DNA of 64,000 bases from Spirogloea muscicola (Eukaryota; Streptophyta; Zygnematophyceae; Spirogloeales; Spirogloeaceae), in assembly GCA_009602725.1 (NCBI GenBank), contig WELB01000029.1:631772-695771 (forward strand), in the 5' to 3' direction. The notes beneath the pieces were generated by a model that searched no databases, had not been told where the DNA came from, and saw nothing but the letters and a program-made list of their open reading frames with translations. The first letter of the stretch is position 1. Every line of letters starts with the position of its first letter. The translations under genes were made by a program, and so were the position numbers. Positions 9,326 to 21,189 of the stretch are shown one piece after another.

Positions 9326-12300
9326 ATGGCGGACACCGACCCCGGCGCCGTGCAGGCGCTCCTTCACTCCTGCCGCCAATCCGGCAACCAGGTCAGCCGC
9401 CGCCCGCGCCCCGGCCGTCCCCTTCGGGCGCTGCTGCCCGGCCCGTCGACGCTGTGACCAGCCGCCGGCTAAGCGCTGCGAGCATGCCAGGCGTATGAGG
9501 AGTTCAAGCGCGTCCTTGGGAAGCTCCTCGATGCGGACACTCGCGTGGCTGCGCGCCGGTGCGTCGTAGCGCCCTGAGCTCACCCGTCGACCGGACTGCT
9601 GAATGGCCCGCGCTCACCAGCAGCTCTGGAGCAGCTTGACGGCAGCCGGCGTCCCTCTCCATCACGAGTCGGCCAATTGCCATGATTCGAGGGGGCGATC
9701 TTGCTTGGGTACAGATTCTTGGCAGCCGTGGAGAAGGCTGCGAATGCGGAGGTGCCGGAGGAAAGCCAGATGGCGGAGCTCCATTTCCGCATCCATCAAC
9801 TCTCACTCAGCGAAGTTCCAGGCAAGCGGCACTGTGCGAGGCGCTTATCATTGCCGGGATCAGAAGTCCATGAGACGCCTGTGTCGCGCTTGACTCATGG
9901 AATATTATCCAGCACTGAAGCATGCAATTCTGCGCAGAGGTGGAGGCCATGGAGGAGGGAGGGCCAGGCAACGAGAAGAGGCAGTTGCTCACGCTCCTGG
10001 AGCTTCCCTCCATCTTCGTTCCCGAGGCGTGGAGCTTCACCTTCTTCGAGGGCATCTCCCGGCACCAGGACACGGGGTTCCGTGGGCGGGATGTGGTTGA
10101 GCTCGGCTGCGGGAATGGATGGGTCACTCTTGCCATGGCCGCACGGTATTGCCCTCGCAAGGCAAGTGACACGCTACCAGATGATGTCTTTCACCATGCG
10201 GATGGCTTTCCTCCCTCTCTCGCCTCCCTCCTTCCTCCCTTCACCTTTCCGTACGTCCATGATCCTCTGAACCCCACTCCTGTGCCATTTATAGCCTTTC
10301 ACTCACTCCATGCTTCAGTGTACAATTCTCACATTCCGATCCCGGTCTGTGCCTCTTTGCTGATGAACCGTTCCCTTGGTTAGACAGGTCTATGGGCTGG
10401 ACATTAACCCCCGAGCCATCAAAGTGGCATGGATCAACCTCTACCTCAATGGGTTGTCGCCTGAAGGAAACCCTGTTGTTGATGCTGAGGGCATGACAAT
10501 GCTGGACCGGGTCGAGTTCCACGAGTCTGACCTGCTGGCTCATTGCCGTGACCACCACATTTCGCTTGACCGTGTTGTCGGCTGCATACCCCAGGTCAAG
10601 TCTCCTTCCATCAGACAGTGGAATGCAGTTGAGACCACCGGCTCTGGAAATGTTCCTCGTGACACTTGCTGACATTTGCAGCCGGCTGCCTACTGGCAGG
10701 TCCTGAGCCCAGACCCTGAGGCGATGCTCAACATAGTGTCCGAGACGATGACTGACGAGTTCCTGCACTCACTAAGCAACTACTGTGGCGCGCAGGTGCA
10801 CATCGCCTCTTCTCGCACCTCATCTATGACCATAGTCCCTGACACCTAGCCCCTAAGGCCTTCACTTTTGAAGAAGTGTCTCCCTGGCATTCTCACCTGC
10901 CTCAAGGCCACACTGACAACTCTGCCGACCAGTTGCCTGGAGCATCATGACAGGGCTTTGTGGAGGACCAATTTGGGCTGGGTCTGATCGCACGCGCAGT
11001 AGAGGAGGCCATCCAAGTCGTGCGGCCGTCTGGTTGCGTCATCCTGAACATGGGTGGACGACCAGGCATGGCTGTGTGCGAACGCCTCTTCCTCCGCCGC
11101 GGATTCAACATCCGCAAGCTCTGGCAGACCCGCGTGAACCAGGTCCACCAACCTCCTCTAGCGCCCCATCACATCTTAACGCGTGCATCTCCTCTTAGAA
11201 GATAATTTGCTCCATCTTTGGCAGCTTCTTGGAGTCAAGGCAAACCTGGCCTCTGCTTAAGGAGGCAACAATATGTGACGACTCCATCACACGCTTGTCC
11301 CAGGCTGCAGACACAGACATCCTTGCTCTTGTGGAAATTGAGCGCAGCAGCAGGCACCGCTTTGAGTTTTACATGGGGCCAGTGAGCGAGGAGCCGGTTT
11401 CTGCAAAGACTGCATATGCATTTGCACGTGCTGGGGGTTCTATCGGCCACGGCCTGACCGTCTTTGAGTGCCGACTGCGGCATCCAACTCATGTGAGTGG
11501 TTGCCAGCTGAGCAAATCGCGTATTGCACTTGTTTATTGCACATGAACTCCTCTAGCGCTGATTGACAATTGCCAGCTTGCATACTACTGCCCTTGCTTT
11601 GAGCTGAGGCCCTGCCTCTCTGGTGACCTCGAGCTGCATCTGCACTATCCGCTTACAGACATGAAGCTCAAGAGTTGGTCTGCTCAGCTTGCTTTGCTCA
11701 TGCTTGCTGAAGTACTTGATCTCCTCTGACCTACTAAGTGAATACATCCACTAACGCGCAAAGTGGATTGCATGCCTGGCTGGGGAGGACGCCAAGTGCT
11801 GTTGCGTACTTGTGTTGCGTACTTGCGTTGCGTACTTGTGTCACAACGTTATTCTGATATTCTGAAATTCATTCTTTGAATGGGTTACTCGCTGTTTCTT
11901 TTGCAGGTGAAGCAGATCTTTCAATTCCTGAAACAGGATGGTTATGGTGAAACAAGGGGAGCTCTGGATCTCGCATTTCACAATGATGGGGTGGCAGACG
12001 AGAAGACCGCCTTTCTTGCACATCTCGCTTCCACCCTTCCCTCGTCCCTGCCCTCCTCCTCCCTCCACTTCCGCTCCCAGTTTGCTGCATATTTGCGACT
12101 GTATTTTCGTGTTCCTTACACTGCTCAGGTACTTACCAAACCCTGAATGCATCTAGCAGGAGGCATAGATTGCCAACTTAAATTCAAGGGCGATGAGTAG
12201 ACCACAATTGTGAAGCATCTTGCTTGTGCGGCTTCATGCCACAGACTTCATTTCTGGACCAGCACAATTGGTGAGACTGAGGAGAGCATGCCGAGGATAA

Positions 12301-15300
12301 TTCGCTGTGGAATCCTGTGTCCAGAATCTCGTTGTGCTTCCTTCCAGAGGAGCCGCGCTGGAGAATATTGTGCGACTTTATGCTCCTCGTTTGGCACTCG
12401 TGGATGCCACCCTGGCGCGCCTTCTACCAAGGCATCTTCTACAGGTTCGACATATCTGCAGATTGCATATGCATGCATGTGCTACTTATAGAAGCAGAGC
12501 TAGAAAGGACCGCAGGCAGCTACGTTGATATGCATCAAGACAGAAAGTAGCTCCGCTCCTAAGAAGGGACATTGTGGTTCTGAATGCGCAGGATGACATT
12601 GCATTTTCGCCGAAGGGCAAGAATGTGGTGTCTGCCAGCTCGGTCAGAGGGCATGTAAGGTCCACCACCAATTGGATATGAGGAATCATAATTTATCTTG
12701 CATGTAGACCAGGTTCAATGATTTCATGCTACTGCCTTGTCTTTAGTCAGCTGCATACTTCTTAGCTTTTAAGAGCTTGATTCTGGATCCCAATGATGCT
12801 GTCGCTTGCATTTGAGTTAAAGGGCTCCTGTGCAGAGAGTCCACCGGCCATGCTGAAAATTCCTTGGCTGCAAGAACCAACGAGCAAGTAATGGGACTGC
12901 AATGAGGCTGTGCTCTGACCGTCGTCTGCTGACCTCTGGTCCGACAGGAGGAGCAGCATGGCATGACCTTGCTGGAGGCGCCGCGAAGCGCTGACCTCCT
13001 TTTGCAGCTGACTCGTGCCCTGCGGCCCCAGGTCATGGTGCTCCAATTGGCAGACTTTGAAATGCGGAGCACAATTGCGTTTGAGCAGCTCCTCCAGGTC
13101 TCCAAGGAGGTGGGAGCAAGGATATTTGTGGACATCAGTGACCACTTGGAGCTGTCCTCGCTCCCTTCTACCAATGGCGTCCTCCAATATCTTGCTGAGC
13201 ACCCTCTCCCACCACATGCGGCCATCATCTGCGGGCTTGTGAAGAACCAGGTGCCCTGCTGCCTTTCTGCTGTGACAAGCAGTAGTCCTCGAGGCCAGCA
13301 ATTTCCTCACGGATACCAGACACTCTGTATCAGCGGATGACCACCTCTCCAGCCTTCAGACTCCTCGAGGCTCACCTTGGCTAGAGCTTCAGGATAGAAC
13401 TGCTGACATAAACTATTCGAGACAGGCAAGCACTGTGCGTGACACATCTAGGTGAAGATTCTGTACTGGCTGTTTGATGAGACACTGTGATTGGCAGGTG
13501 TACTCGGACCTGGAGGTCTGCCTCTTGATATCAGAAAATGCAAGCTTACTGAGAGGGACTGCAAATATGACCGAGCTTACGTTCTCTGTGACTCCTGCGA
13601 TGAGCCAGTTGTATTACGGCACCCTTCTGCATGAGCTCCTCTCCTTTCAGCTGCGTGAGCGCCACCAACTCAATCAGGTGATGATGGCATTTCATACTGG
13701 ACATAGCATACCAGTCCCACTGCCTTACTTACACCGTGTGCTGGTGCTGGCTGCGCAATCTCAACAGTCATAACCTTGTCCATCTGCAGCGAACGATAAG
13801 AGAGGAGGACGATTTCACATCGTCCCAGTTTGTGGCTATCACGAGGTGTGCAGCGGAAGCTTGCCAATTTCCATCCGTCTCGAGTGCCGAGGGTCCATCC
13901 CCATTGCTGGGTGCGGAAGAAGCTGACCACCAATGGGTCAGGATGGACGAGGCAGAGTGTCACCTGGCGGCTCCCCGAGCTGCAACACGCCTTGTATTTG
14001 AGGGCTTTGCCCGGCAGCACGTGTCTGAGGCCGAGATGGATCCTCGCCCAGAGATCCTTCAGGTAAGGCTCTCAGTCATGGGCCCAGAGTAAGGGGCTAT
14101 GGTCTAGATGCTGAGGTCTACCTGAGGATCTGGCAGTGCATGTTCGTACTTGCTTATGTTACTTGGTGTTGTGCTGACTCTTCGTTACCTTACTTTCTGC
14201 CAGCTGCTGTCTGAGAGGCTGGGCCTCATTCCCGGCAATGCAAAGGAGGTCGTACTGGGACAAGACAGCGGCCCGCTCTTCTACCGGCTCATGGCAGCAT
14301 GCCACCAGGAAGGTGCCACAGCCCTTCTCCCCTCTGGGTTTCCCGGGAGCTGGCTGGCGACAGCCGCTCTCTGCCAAGTCAGTTGGCAGGTGATCGCCAC
14401 ACTTGAGGAGTCGGGCTACAAGCTGCTCCCCGGCCAGCTAGAGACAGCGCTGGTAGCTGTGCCCAGAGCTTGGGTAGTTCTGACTGCGCCGATTGTCAAC
14501 CCCACGGGTGCTGTGTACACGAGCGAGGAGCTTGTGGCTCTGCTTGGAGTCTGCAGGCGGCATGGCGCCAGAGTTATTATTGACACGTCATACATGGGGC
14601 TTCAGTGGGATGACTTCAATTCTTGCTGCGACTTGGAAGGGGCAGTTGCCAGCATGCTACCCAAGGCTATGTATGCAGTTGCCATCCTTGGCAGTGTATC
14701 AAAACTGGTACGAAGAGAGGTCATCGTGTCCTACTTCCAGGACCCTACAGCACGCTTTGCTGGATGCCTCTCTATTTACTTTCAGCTGCAAACTTAAAAT
14801 AGTTGCAAGGCAGCAGGTTCTACTGAGGACCCTCCATAGGTCTCCTGACCATTCTAAAGTGCTGAAGGCCCCGGCACCTTGTCTGTGACTTGGTCTTGCA
14901 GTTCTCAGCTGGTGGCCTCCGTCTTGGTTTCGCTGTGCTGCGCGACAATGTCTTCATTGATGCCCTCAAGGAGAGGGAAAGCAGCAGGTCTAGGACCACG
15001 AGCAGTAGTTGCTTAGTCTTCTTGTTCTCACTCGCCTTCACATTACAAACACCATGAACAGTTTATCTTCTTGTGGAATCTGTTTGGTCAGTAGGTGCAG
15101 ACGAGTAAAGGTGAGAAGTCAGCAGCACTGTTAACGCACTTGCCATGTTCTGACAGTTTTGATCGTGCTGTTGCAGTTTGTGCAAGCCACATGGGACCCT
15201 TAGATATGCAGCAAAGAGGATGATGGCTTTGCAGGACCAGTACTCCGACAGCATGCAAAGTGAGCTCAGATCCCAACTTCAGGAGCTCAAGAGGAGGGCG

Positions 15301-15914
15301 GATCTCCTTTGTCAGGTAAGACACGCTTCCAACTTAAGGCCACCAGCTACTCTTTATCCTGGCATGTCCAGGTAACACACCTTGCGCTTTTATCTATGGT
15401 GGCCATGACTGTCGGCGGGTGTGTTTAGCCACGTTGCAAGGAAGGCTTTCGATGGTGAGGCCAACATGTGCATGCTTAATTTGTTTGCCTGAAGTGCGCA
15501 TGACCTATTCTCGTGCTTGAGCAGACCTTATCTGAATCTGGATGGGCGCCGCTCAGACCAGCAGGAGGCCTCTTCCTAGTGGCTCGGCCGGTTGCATTTG
15601 AAGGCAAGGCCTTCCGCTGTGCCAAGCACAGTGACGTGAATGGCAGAGCTGCCATGGACCTTGACCAATTGCGAGACACTGCCAATGGGAAGGATAACAT
15701 TGAGCAAGCGACGTATACTTTGGACAGCAAGAACATACGTGATGTGATGAGAAAGGCTGTGGGGTTAATAATGAACTGCAGCGACTGGACTGGCATACCA
15801 AACCACTGTCGTTTTGTTTTTTCTGGTACTGAGGATGCCTTCACTCAAGGACTGCGTCGGATCAGGCAATTCCATGCCATGGTACTTAGGCAGACAGGTC
15901 AGGAAGAGACATAG
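9326..15914 (+). CDS. MMT: Methionine S-methyltransferase
   Basis: Makes S-methylmethionine from methionine and SAM. Eighteen exons: 9326-9391, 9491-9558, 9715-9821, 9938-10161, 10388-10594, 10682-10795, 10954-11142, 11304-11492, 11907-12128, 12325-12444, 12592-12654, 12948-13250, 13498-13677, 13790-14062, 14204-14707, 14902-14987, 15177-15315 and 15525-15914. All phases fit; the product is 1147 residues against about 1070-1095 in land plants. The N-terminal SAM domain has PSIFVPEAWSFTFFEG, motif I VVELGCGNGW (about 133-142), VYGLDINPRA and VGCIPQ. The middle carries EDQFGLGLIARAVEE and MGGRPG. The C-terminal half is aminotransferase-like, with IVNPTGAVY, ARVIIDTSY and VSKLFSAGGLRLGF; Lys942 falls where PLP enzymes hold their cofactor. 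Introns 3 and 4 start with GC. The 21-residue exon 12592-12654 has no clear counterpart in the plant proteins I remember. Start: first ATG of a frame with good family fit. Confidence 0.95.
11801..11840. repeat. 13-bp tandem repeat in an MMT intron
   Basis: Three copies of GTTGCGTACTTGY in a row, inside the intron between exons 8 and 9 of the methionine S-methyltransferase gene. A small microsatellite-like array that does not touch the splice sites. Confidence 0.85.
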
Positions 15915-16191
15915 TCAGACTTGGCAACAACTAGAGGTATTATGGCACCATAGTTGGGCTTGCAATCTACTGCGGGCACACTCCCATTGAGAATTTTGCA
16001 CAGCTGCCAAAACTTTGACTTCCCTCCCCGTTCCATGCCTGCAATGAAATTGGTGTATAGATCTTTGCTCTTGTATTAAAACTCAATGAAATGAATCGCA
16101 CAAAGACAGGAGTCAGAATAGCTCCAGATGGTGACGTCCAGATGGTGACGTCATCTATGTACAGCCAGAAACCTGGCTAACAGAACATTAA

Positions 16192-19104
16192 TTACTCAAT
16201 GAGGCGCTTATACTTGCAGTACCAAACTACTGCAAGGAAAATACAAACAGCTCCAGTGGCCGATCCAAAGCAGACATAGTAGAAGACGTTGTAGTTGGAG
16301 GGCTTGTCATCAAAGAGGCTAATGTGGATATTCATGCCGAAGATGCCGGTAATAACCACAAACATGGTAATGACAAGTGTGGCGGTTGTGAGTAGCACAT
16401 TCATCTGCAAAAGGTGATTCTGCTTATCATCCAGCATAATCTCAATGTAGTCCTGCGTATCGTCCACATACTCGCGGAGCTGCCAAAATGCACACGGTGT
16501 TTCAGGGCAACTGTGCAGGAGATCTTACATACAATGAAGGAACATCATGGGTTGTGGTCGTGTGACTTACAGTGGAGAGCTTATTGAGAGTCCCTTCTAT
16601 CTGTACAAAATAGGCCTCCAAAAGCATCTCCAGCTCCTCCACATCCAATGATTTTTGACTGGTGCTGTTGCTACTGCTGCTGCTGCTGCTGCTGCCCCGG
16701 CTGCTTTTACTGCCATGAGACCTGTGCGAACCTGGGCTCTCACTCCCTTCCTCAACTGCGCTGACCCCTTGGCTGCCTCTCAGGTCCGCCTCCCCGCGAG
16801 GTGGCCTTGGGGGTAGAGCTGCTCGCCTTCCCCCTGAGCCTCTCATTCTGACGACGTAATGGAAAACTCAAAAGGGCACAAAACTTCACTGCATATACGT
16901 CGAACAAGGCACACAACTCCACTGCAACTATGTAGAACATCACAGGACTTTACAGTGCTAGATCTGAAACAGCCCACGTGCATAACCTTGACTGTACTTG
17001 ATAAACATGAGGCATCTGAAGGACGACAGTAGAGCTGTTCACCTCATTCGACGGAGCCTCTGCTGCTGTTCATTCTCGTCCATTCCTTCCTGGTCAAGGC
17101 CATCTTCGACCCTCCTACCCTCACCATGGTCCTCATCACCCGAGTCGTCGATGGCATCATTCCCGTCATCCTCCTTGCTGAGGCCAGCCTCAGACTCGGT
17201 CAGACTCGGCCCGGTCTGTAAGGGCGTAACAGCTGGCTCAAAGGCCGGCGTTGCTTGACCATAGCGCGAGGGGGAGAGGCTGCGGGAAGGTGTCCGCTCG
17301 AGCTCCCGGTGGAGCTTATCTGTAAGATACATCTCGTCCATGTCCTCGTCATCGTCAAGGAGTTGCTCTACCTCGTCCCTCACCTGCAATACACGAAACT
17401 AGCGAGGGCTCAGCATGGTAACCAGAGGTCAAAGGTCCCGTGCACGAGAGCTCCATGTGAGGTACATGCACAGTCCTCACCTTCTGAACACGACTAGAAA
17501 TGGCCACAAGACGGCTCTTCAGTTGTCGGACTCGCTCAAGATTGAGCGTGCTGATTGCCGACGTGAGTTCATCAAGAGCAGGGTAGGCCTCTTTCTCCAG
17601 TGCTGATGCCTGCACATGCATCCCGCTTCACTGCTCGGTCAAATTCAGGTCGTTATCAAGGAGTCAGACTGATGACAGGAACATTGCCATGTATGGTAGT
17701 AACCTTGGTCCAAGTATAGGCCATAGCAAATACTGCAATTCAGGTCGTTGTCCGTCTCACGTGCTACGTGCAAGGTGGTAACCACCCTATTGAGGATCTG
17801 GTTGTCCAAGCAGCCACAGTTGAGCAGTCAACGAGGTCCATGCATGTCAAGGGCATCTGCGCGAGGAGCAGACCTCTGTATCTAGAAAGGTGCAGGCAGC
17901 CTCCAAGCAGGCCTCCAGGGCGCGGAACTCGAAGGGCAGCGCCATCGGGCCTCCCCTGACGGCCATGCTGACCTTGCCATCATCGTCCACTTCCGAGGCT
18001 GACCAGCCGGATGCTGCGGCTCCAGGATGCCGCCTGCTTCCTGCCGTTACTGCTCCTTCTCCTCTGAAGCGCATTCCAGGCTCTGGCGACCTGTCGAGGA
18101 CGAGGCTCTTGGGGCTTCCCTCGTTGTCGGAAAGGCCGCCGCCACCATCTCCGGCGACCTTGCCCATGCAGCGCACAGTGTCTTGGCATGCGCTCATTTC
18201 AGTAGCCTGTGTTTGGACCGAGCCGCATGGCAGCAGCAGCAGCAGCAGCAGGCAAGCAAGGTCTTGCGAGGCACAGTTTCTCTCCAAGTTCGCCAGCTCG
18301 CACAGGGCCGAGAACCGCCATCCACACCGAGACGAGCTGACGCTCGTGGTGTGAGTGGCGGTTCTTGGTGGGGTTCACAAGAGGATGCAGGTCAGCTGCG
18401 TCAGTGGGTGCATCGGTTGCTCAACTTAGTGGTCGGCTTTCCAAGCGCCCGGAACGTCATTGGATGGATCGGCGGTCGAGCCATGGGGCGTCACCTGCTC
18501 GCCGAGGGCGTTGAAGTGGGAGGGGAGGCGGCGGCGGAGCTCGTCCACAAGGGCGGCGACGGCGGGGAGCTGCCAGTTGAGCAGCAGCACCTCCTGCGCG
18601 GTGATGATGCACTTGATGTGCTCCAGGTTCACCACGATGGCCTTCTCGCGGCCCAGCACCGTGGACGGGTACGACAGCGTCGGGTCCAGGATGCGCAGGT
18701 CGCGCGCCGGGATGGACACGCGCCGCATGATCGCGTACTTGTCCGCCTCGATTATCTGGCGATGTTGTCTGGATCCAGAGTTTAGGTTTTGGGTCGTCGG
18801 CGGCGGCGGCGTCAACGGCGCCGGCGGCGGCGGCGGCGCTGCGGCGGACCTGCGTGTCGCCCTCCTGGTCGATGCGGAGCCAGGAGCGCGCGCCCTTGCC
18901 CTTCTTGCGCAGCACGCCCAGCGCCGCGCGCTCCAGCCGCGCGGCCGCGGCGGCGGAGGCGGACGGCAGCGTATGTCGACCAGGTGGACAACCACATTGG
19001 CGAGCTGACAGTCCGCGAAACCTTCGACTTTGCAGCACGTTGCCAGGGTGCCACGCACGAGNCGCCTGCCGCGCAGCGCCGCGTCGCCCTCCCGCCGTCG
19101 CCAT
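16192..19104 (-). CDS. MRS2/CorA-type magnesium transporter
   Basis: A plant-type MRS2 (MGT) Mg2+ channel of the CorA superfamily. Exons on the minus strand: 19104?-18850, 18755-18495, 18206-17874, 17609-17481, 17383-17043, 16847-16571 and 16479-16192. All joins after the first are phase-consistent. Signatures: [102 protein letters not shown] and [12 protein letters not shown]. The membrane end holds GIFGMNI, the universal GMN motif, then a second membrane helix and a basic tail. Low-complexity inserts (a Ser run from AGC repeats at about 16674-16697, and an acidic region) make it about 627 residues, longer than the 400-450 of land plants. The start is doubtful: the open frame back to 19104 crosses an N at 19062 and a stray ABCG exon on the other strand. 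The reliable part begins at about 18936 ([18 protein letters not shown]). The gene converges with MMT, 277 bases apart. Confidence 0.92.
18958..19061 (+). pseudogene. Stray exon of a PDR/ABCG transporter
   Basis: This frame reads [20 protein letters not shown] followed by [10 protein letters not shown], the conserved Q-loop region of the first nucleotide-binding domain of full-size ABCG (PDR) transporters. An AG acceptor-like CAG stands before the CGTATGTC start. No Walker A, signature or membrane exons are found within several kb on either side, and the segment ends at an N (19062). It lies antisense to the proposed first exon of the MRS2 gene. It may be a captured exon fragment or a mis-joined contig end. 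The protein match itself is strong. Confidence 0.75.
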
Positions 19105-19129
19105 CGTCGGCTGCGCCGCGGCTCGGGCA

Positions 19130-21010
19130 ATGGGCGGCAGCGGCGGCGACGGCGGCGGTGATGGCGGCTGTGTCACCTCGGCCCCAAGCCCGCCGACCGC
19201 CGTGCAGGCCGTCGACTTCCTCACCGCGCTCCAGAGCCTCAAGGTTGGCGCTGCCCGATGCCCGAGCATCTCCTGCTCGTGGCTTGGATGCTGCACTTGC
19301 TTCGGTCAGTCTATCAGGACTGGCGCGAGAGCCTCAACTGGCCCATGCTCTCGTGCGCCAGACGACCAAGCGAGCAGGGTGGGTGAACCACGGCGTGCGG
19401 GCTCCGGAGTCCATCGCGGATCACATGCACCGCATGACCATTATGGCGCTTGTGGCTGCCGACGAACCCGAAGTGGACAGGGCACGGTGAGCTCCGAGCC
19501 CCACTCTTGGCACCTGCGCTCCTTCGCACAGATTGTTGTGTCGTCTTCGCTCTCTTGAAGACTTTCCCATCACAGGAGAATGCAAGGTGCTCATGGCAGC
19601 TTGCATCTTTCTCCTAGGCTCTTCCCGCAAGGTCTTGGGATGGACCTCGCACCTCTCCTCCTGGGCTTTAACAAGGCCGGTTATCCCCATGGCTTGCAGC
19701 TGTGTGAAGCTCGCTGCAGTCCATGACTTAGCTGAAGGTTAGCAGACTAGCCCTCAAGACTTGCAGTCCGTGAGCAAGCACTACATACCATCTCTCGCAA
19801 TGACTTCTAGTCTTTGGTGGCCTGTCACTTGAAGAGGGCGCCCCCTGAGTAACTCTTGTTTGACAAGTTCTAAGTTAACGAACCTCGATTGTTGCAGTCT
19901 GTTACCGGGTCGGGCAGCACGCTGAAGTCCTGCAAGGCGTATTTAGTGGAAGGAGGGTGCAACCGCTTGTGCCCAACCAAGTACCGCATCAGCCGAGGTT
20001 GATCTTAGCTTGACACTCTGTGCAGCAATTGTTGGGGACATCACGCCCTCAGATGGGATTGACAAAGAGGAGAAGAATCGTAGAGAAGCTGACGCGATGG
20101 AGCAGCTCTGTACAACCTTGGGAGGGGGTCCAGTAGGTAATGAACCCCACAAGAAGTACACACAGAGATGCTAGCTTTGCATAGCAGCTAACCAGGTCTT
20201 GTTCGGTGGATTGCTCAGAGGCAAATCTCTCTGCTGCAGTTGGCAGATCAAGCTGAGGAGGTCTTCGTACTTTTGGCTGTGATAAAATGCAGCTGCTGAG
20301 GTAAAGGCGTTATGGCAGGAGTATGAAGCAAACCTTAGTCCGGAGGCTAAGTTGGTGAAAGACTTCGATAAGGTAGGTAGCACCCAGCATCTTACACCAA
20401 AGGCAGGCATATGAAGGTCATGAGTACTGCAAGGTTGCTATCCTTCTCTTTGAGTAGATAGTATGTGGTCACAATAGAATATTTACTATTTCTGATCTCC
20501 TTGCATCCACGTTCTTTGACCACGTGATTATTCATTAAGTAGTAGCTATTGCATGTCAGCTTATGAAAAGGGCTTACAAGAACCTGTGCTAACCCACTTG
20601 CTGTGTAGGTTGAGATGATTCTTCAGGCATACGAGTATGAAGCAGGTACGGAGGTGCCCACTTTGTTACGCCAGGCTGTCAGAATATGTAGAGGGAGTTG
20701 TCAGAAAAGCATACGTCGAGACAGGTGTTCATAGCGATAGAGAAAGGTTGCTGTAGTATGCCCTGATTGTCCATTTGCTTCCTGCTCCTTGCACTCTTGC
20801 TTTGAAAGGACTGACTTGGAGTCTTACTTTGCTGGTTCATTCCATAATATCAGCTCTGTGCTATCTCCCCTTTCAGCTCAAGGCCATAACTTGGAGGACT
20901 TCTTCCAGTCAATTCAGGGTGTGTTGTCGAAGCTGACCCCCTTTCCTTCGACTCGTGACCTTGTCGCTCGTGATGACTTTGAGCAACTATCTGCAGAGCT
21001 ATCATGCTAG
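19130..21010 (+). CDS. HD-domain 5'-nucleotidase, HDDC2/YfbR type
   Basis: A metal-dependent HD-domain phosphohydrolase like human HDDC2 and bacterial YfbR, which remove phosphate from (deoxy)nucleoside 5'-monophosphates. Seven exons: 19130-19243, 19362-19486, 19700-19737, 20026-20136, 20293-20372, 20609-20645 and 20877-21010. Phases all agree and the product is 212 residues, near the family's 200. Metal ligands are visible: His59 in RAPESIADHMHRM, His88-Asp89 in AAVHDLAE, and the later Asp in IVGDITPSDG. Family stretches GIDKEEKNRREADAMEQL and LSPEAKLVKDFDKVEMILQAYEYE follow. The N-terminus is Gly/Pro-rich. The last exon runs on to a stop at 21010; its final 30 residues do not match the family well, so a further intron there is possible. 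The start ATG is 68 bases after the N at 19062. Confidence 0.9.
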
Positions 21011-21189
21011 CCAGATTTTAGTTCCTCAGAACTTATGGCATTGTTAAACATGTTGCACTGGTGATCCTGCAGGCAAGTTGCAAACACGAACAGGAAAAGC
21101 ATGGGCTGCTGAGATTGTGAGTAGGAGATTTGCAGCGCATTGCTCCTGATTGAACTTACACAAAGAGAAAGTATATTGTGCTCACTAAG

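Noticed and set aside
18226-18255. CAG run as a possible polyglutamine gene on the plus strand
   Set aside because: It lies in an intron of the MRS2 gene on the opposite strand and the plus frame has no other support.
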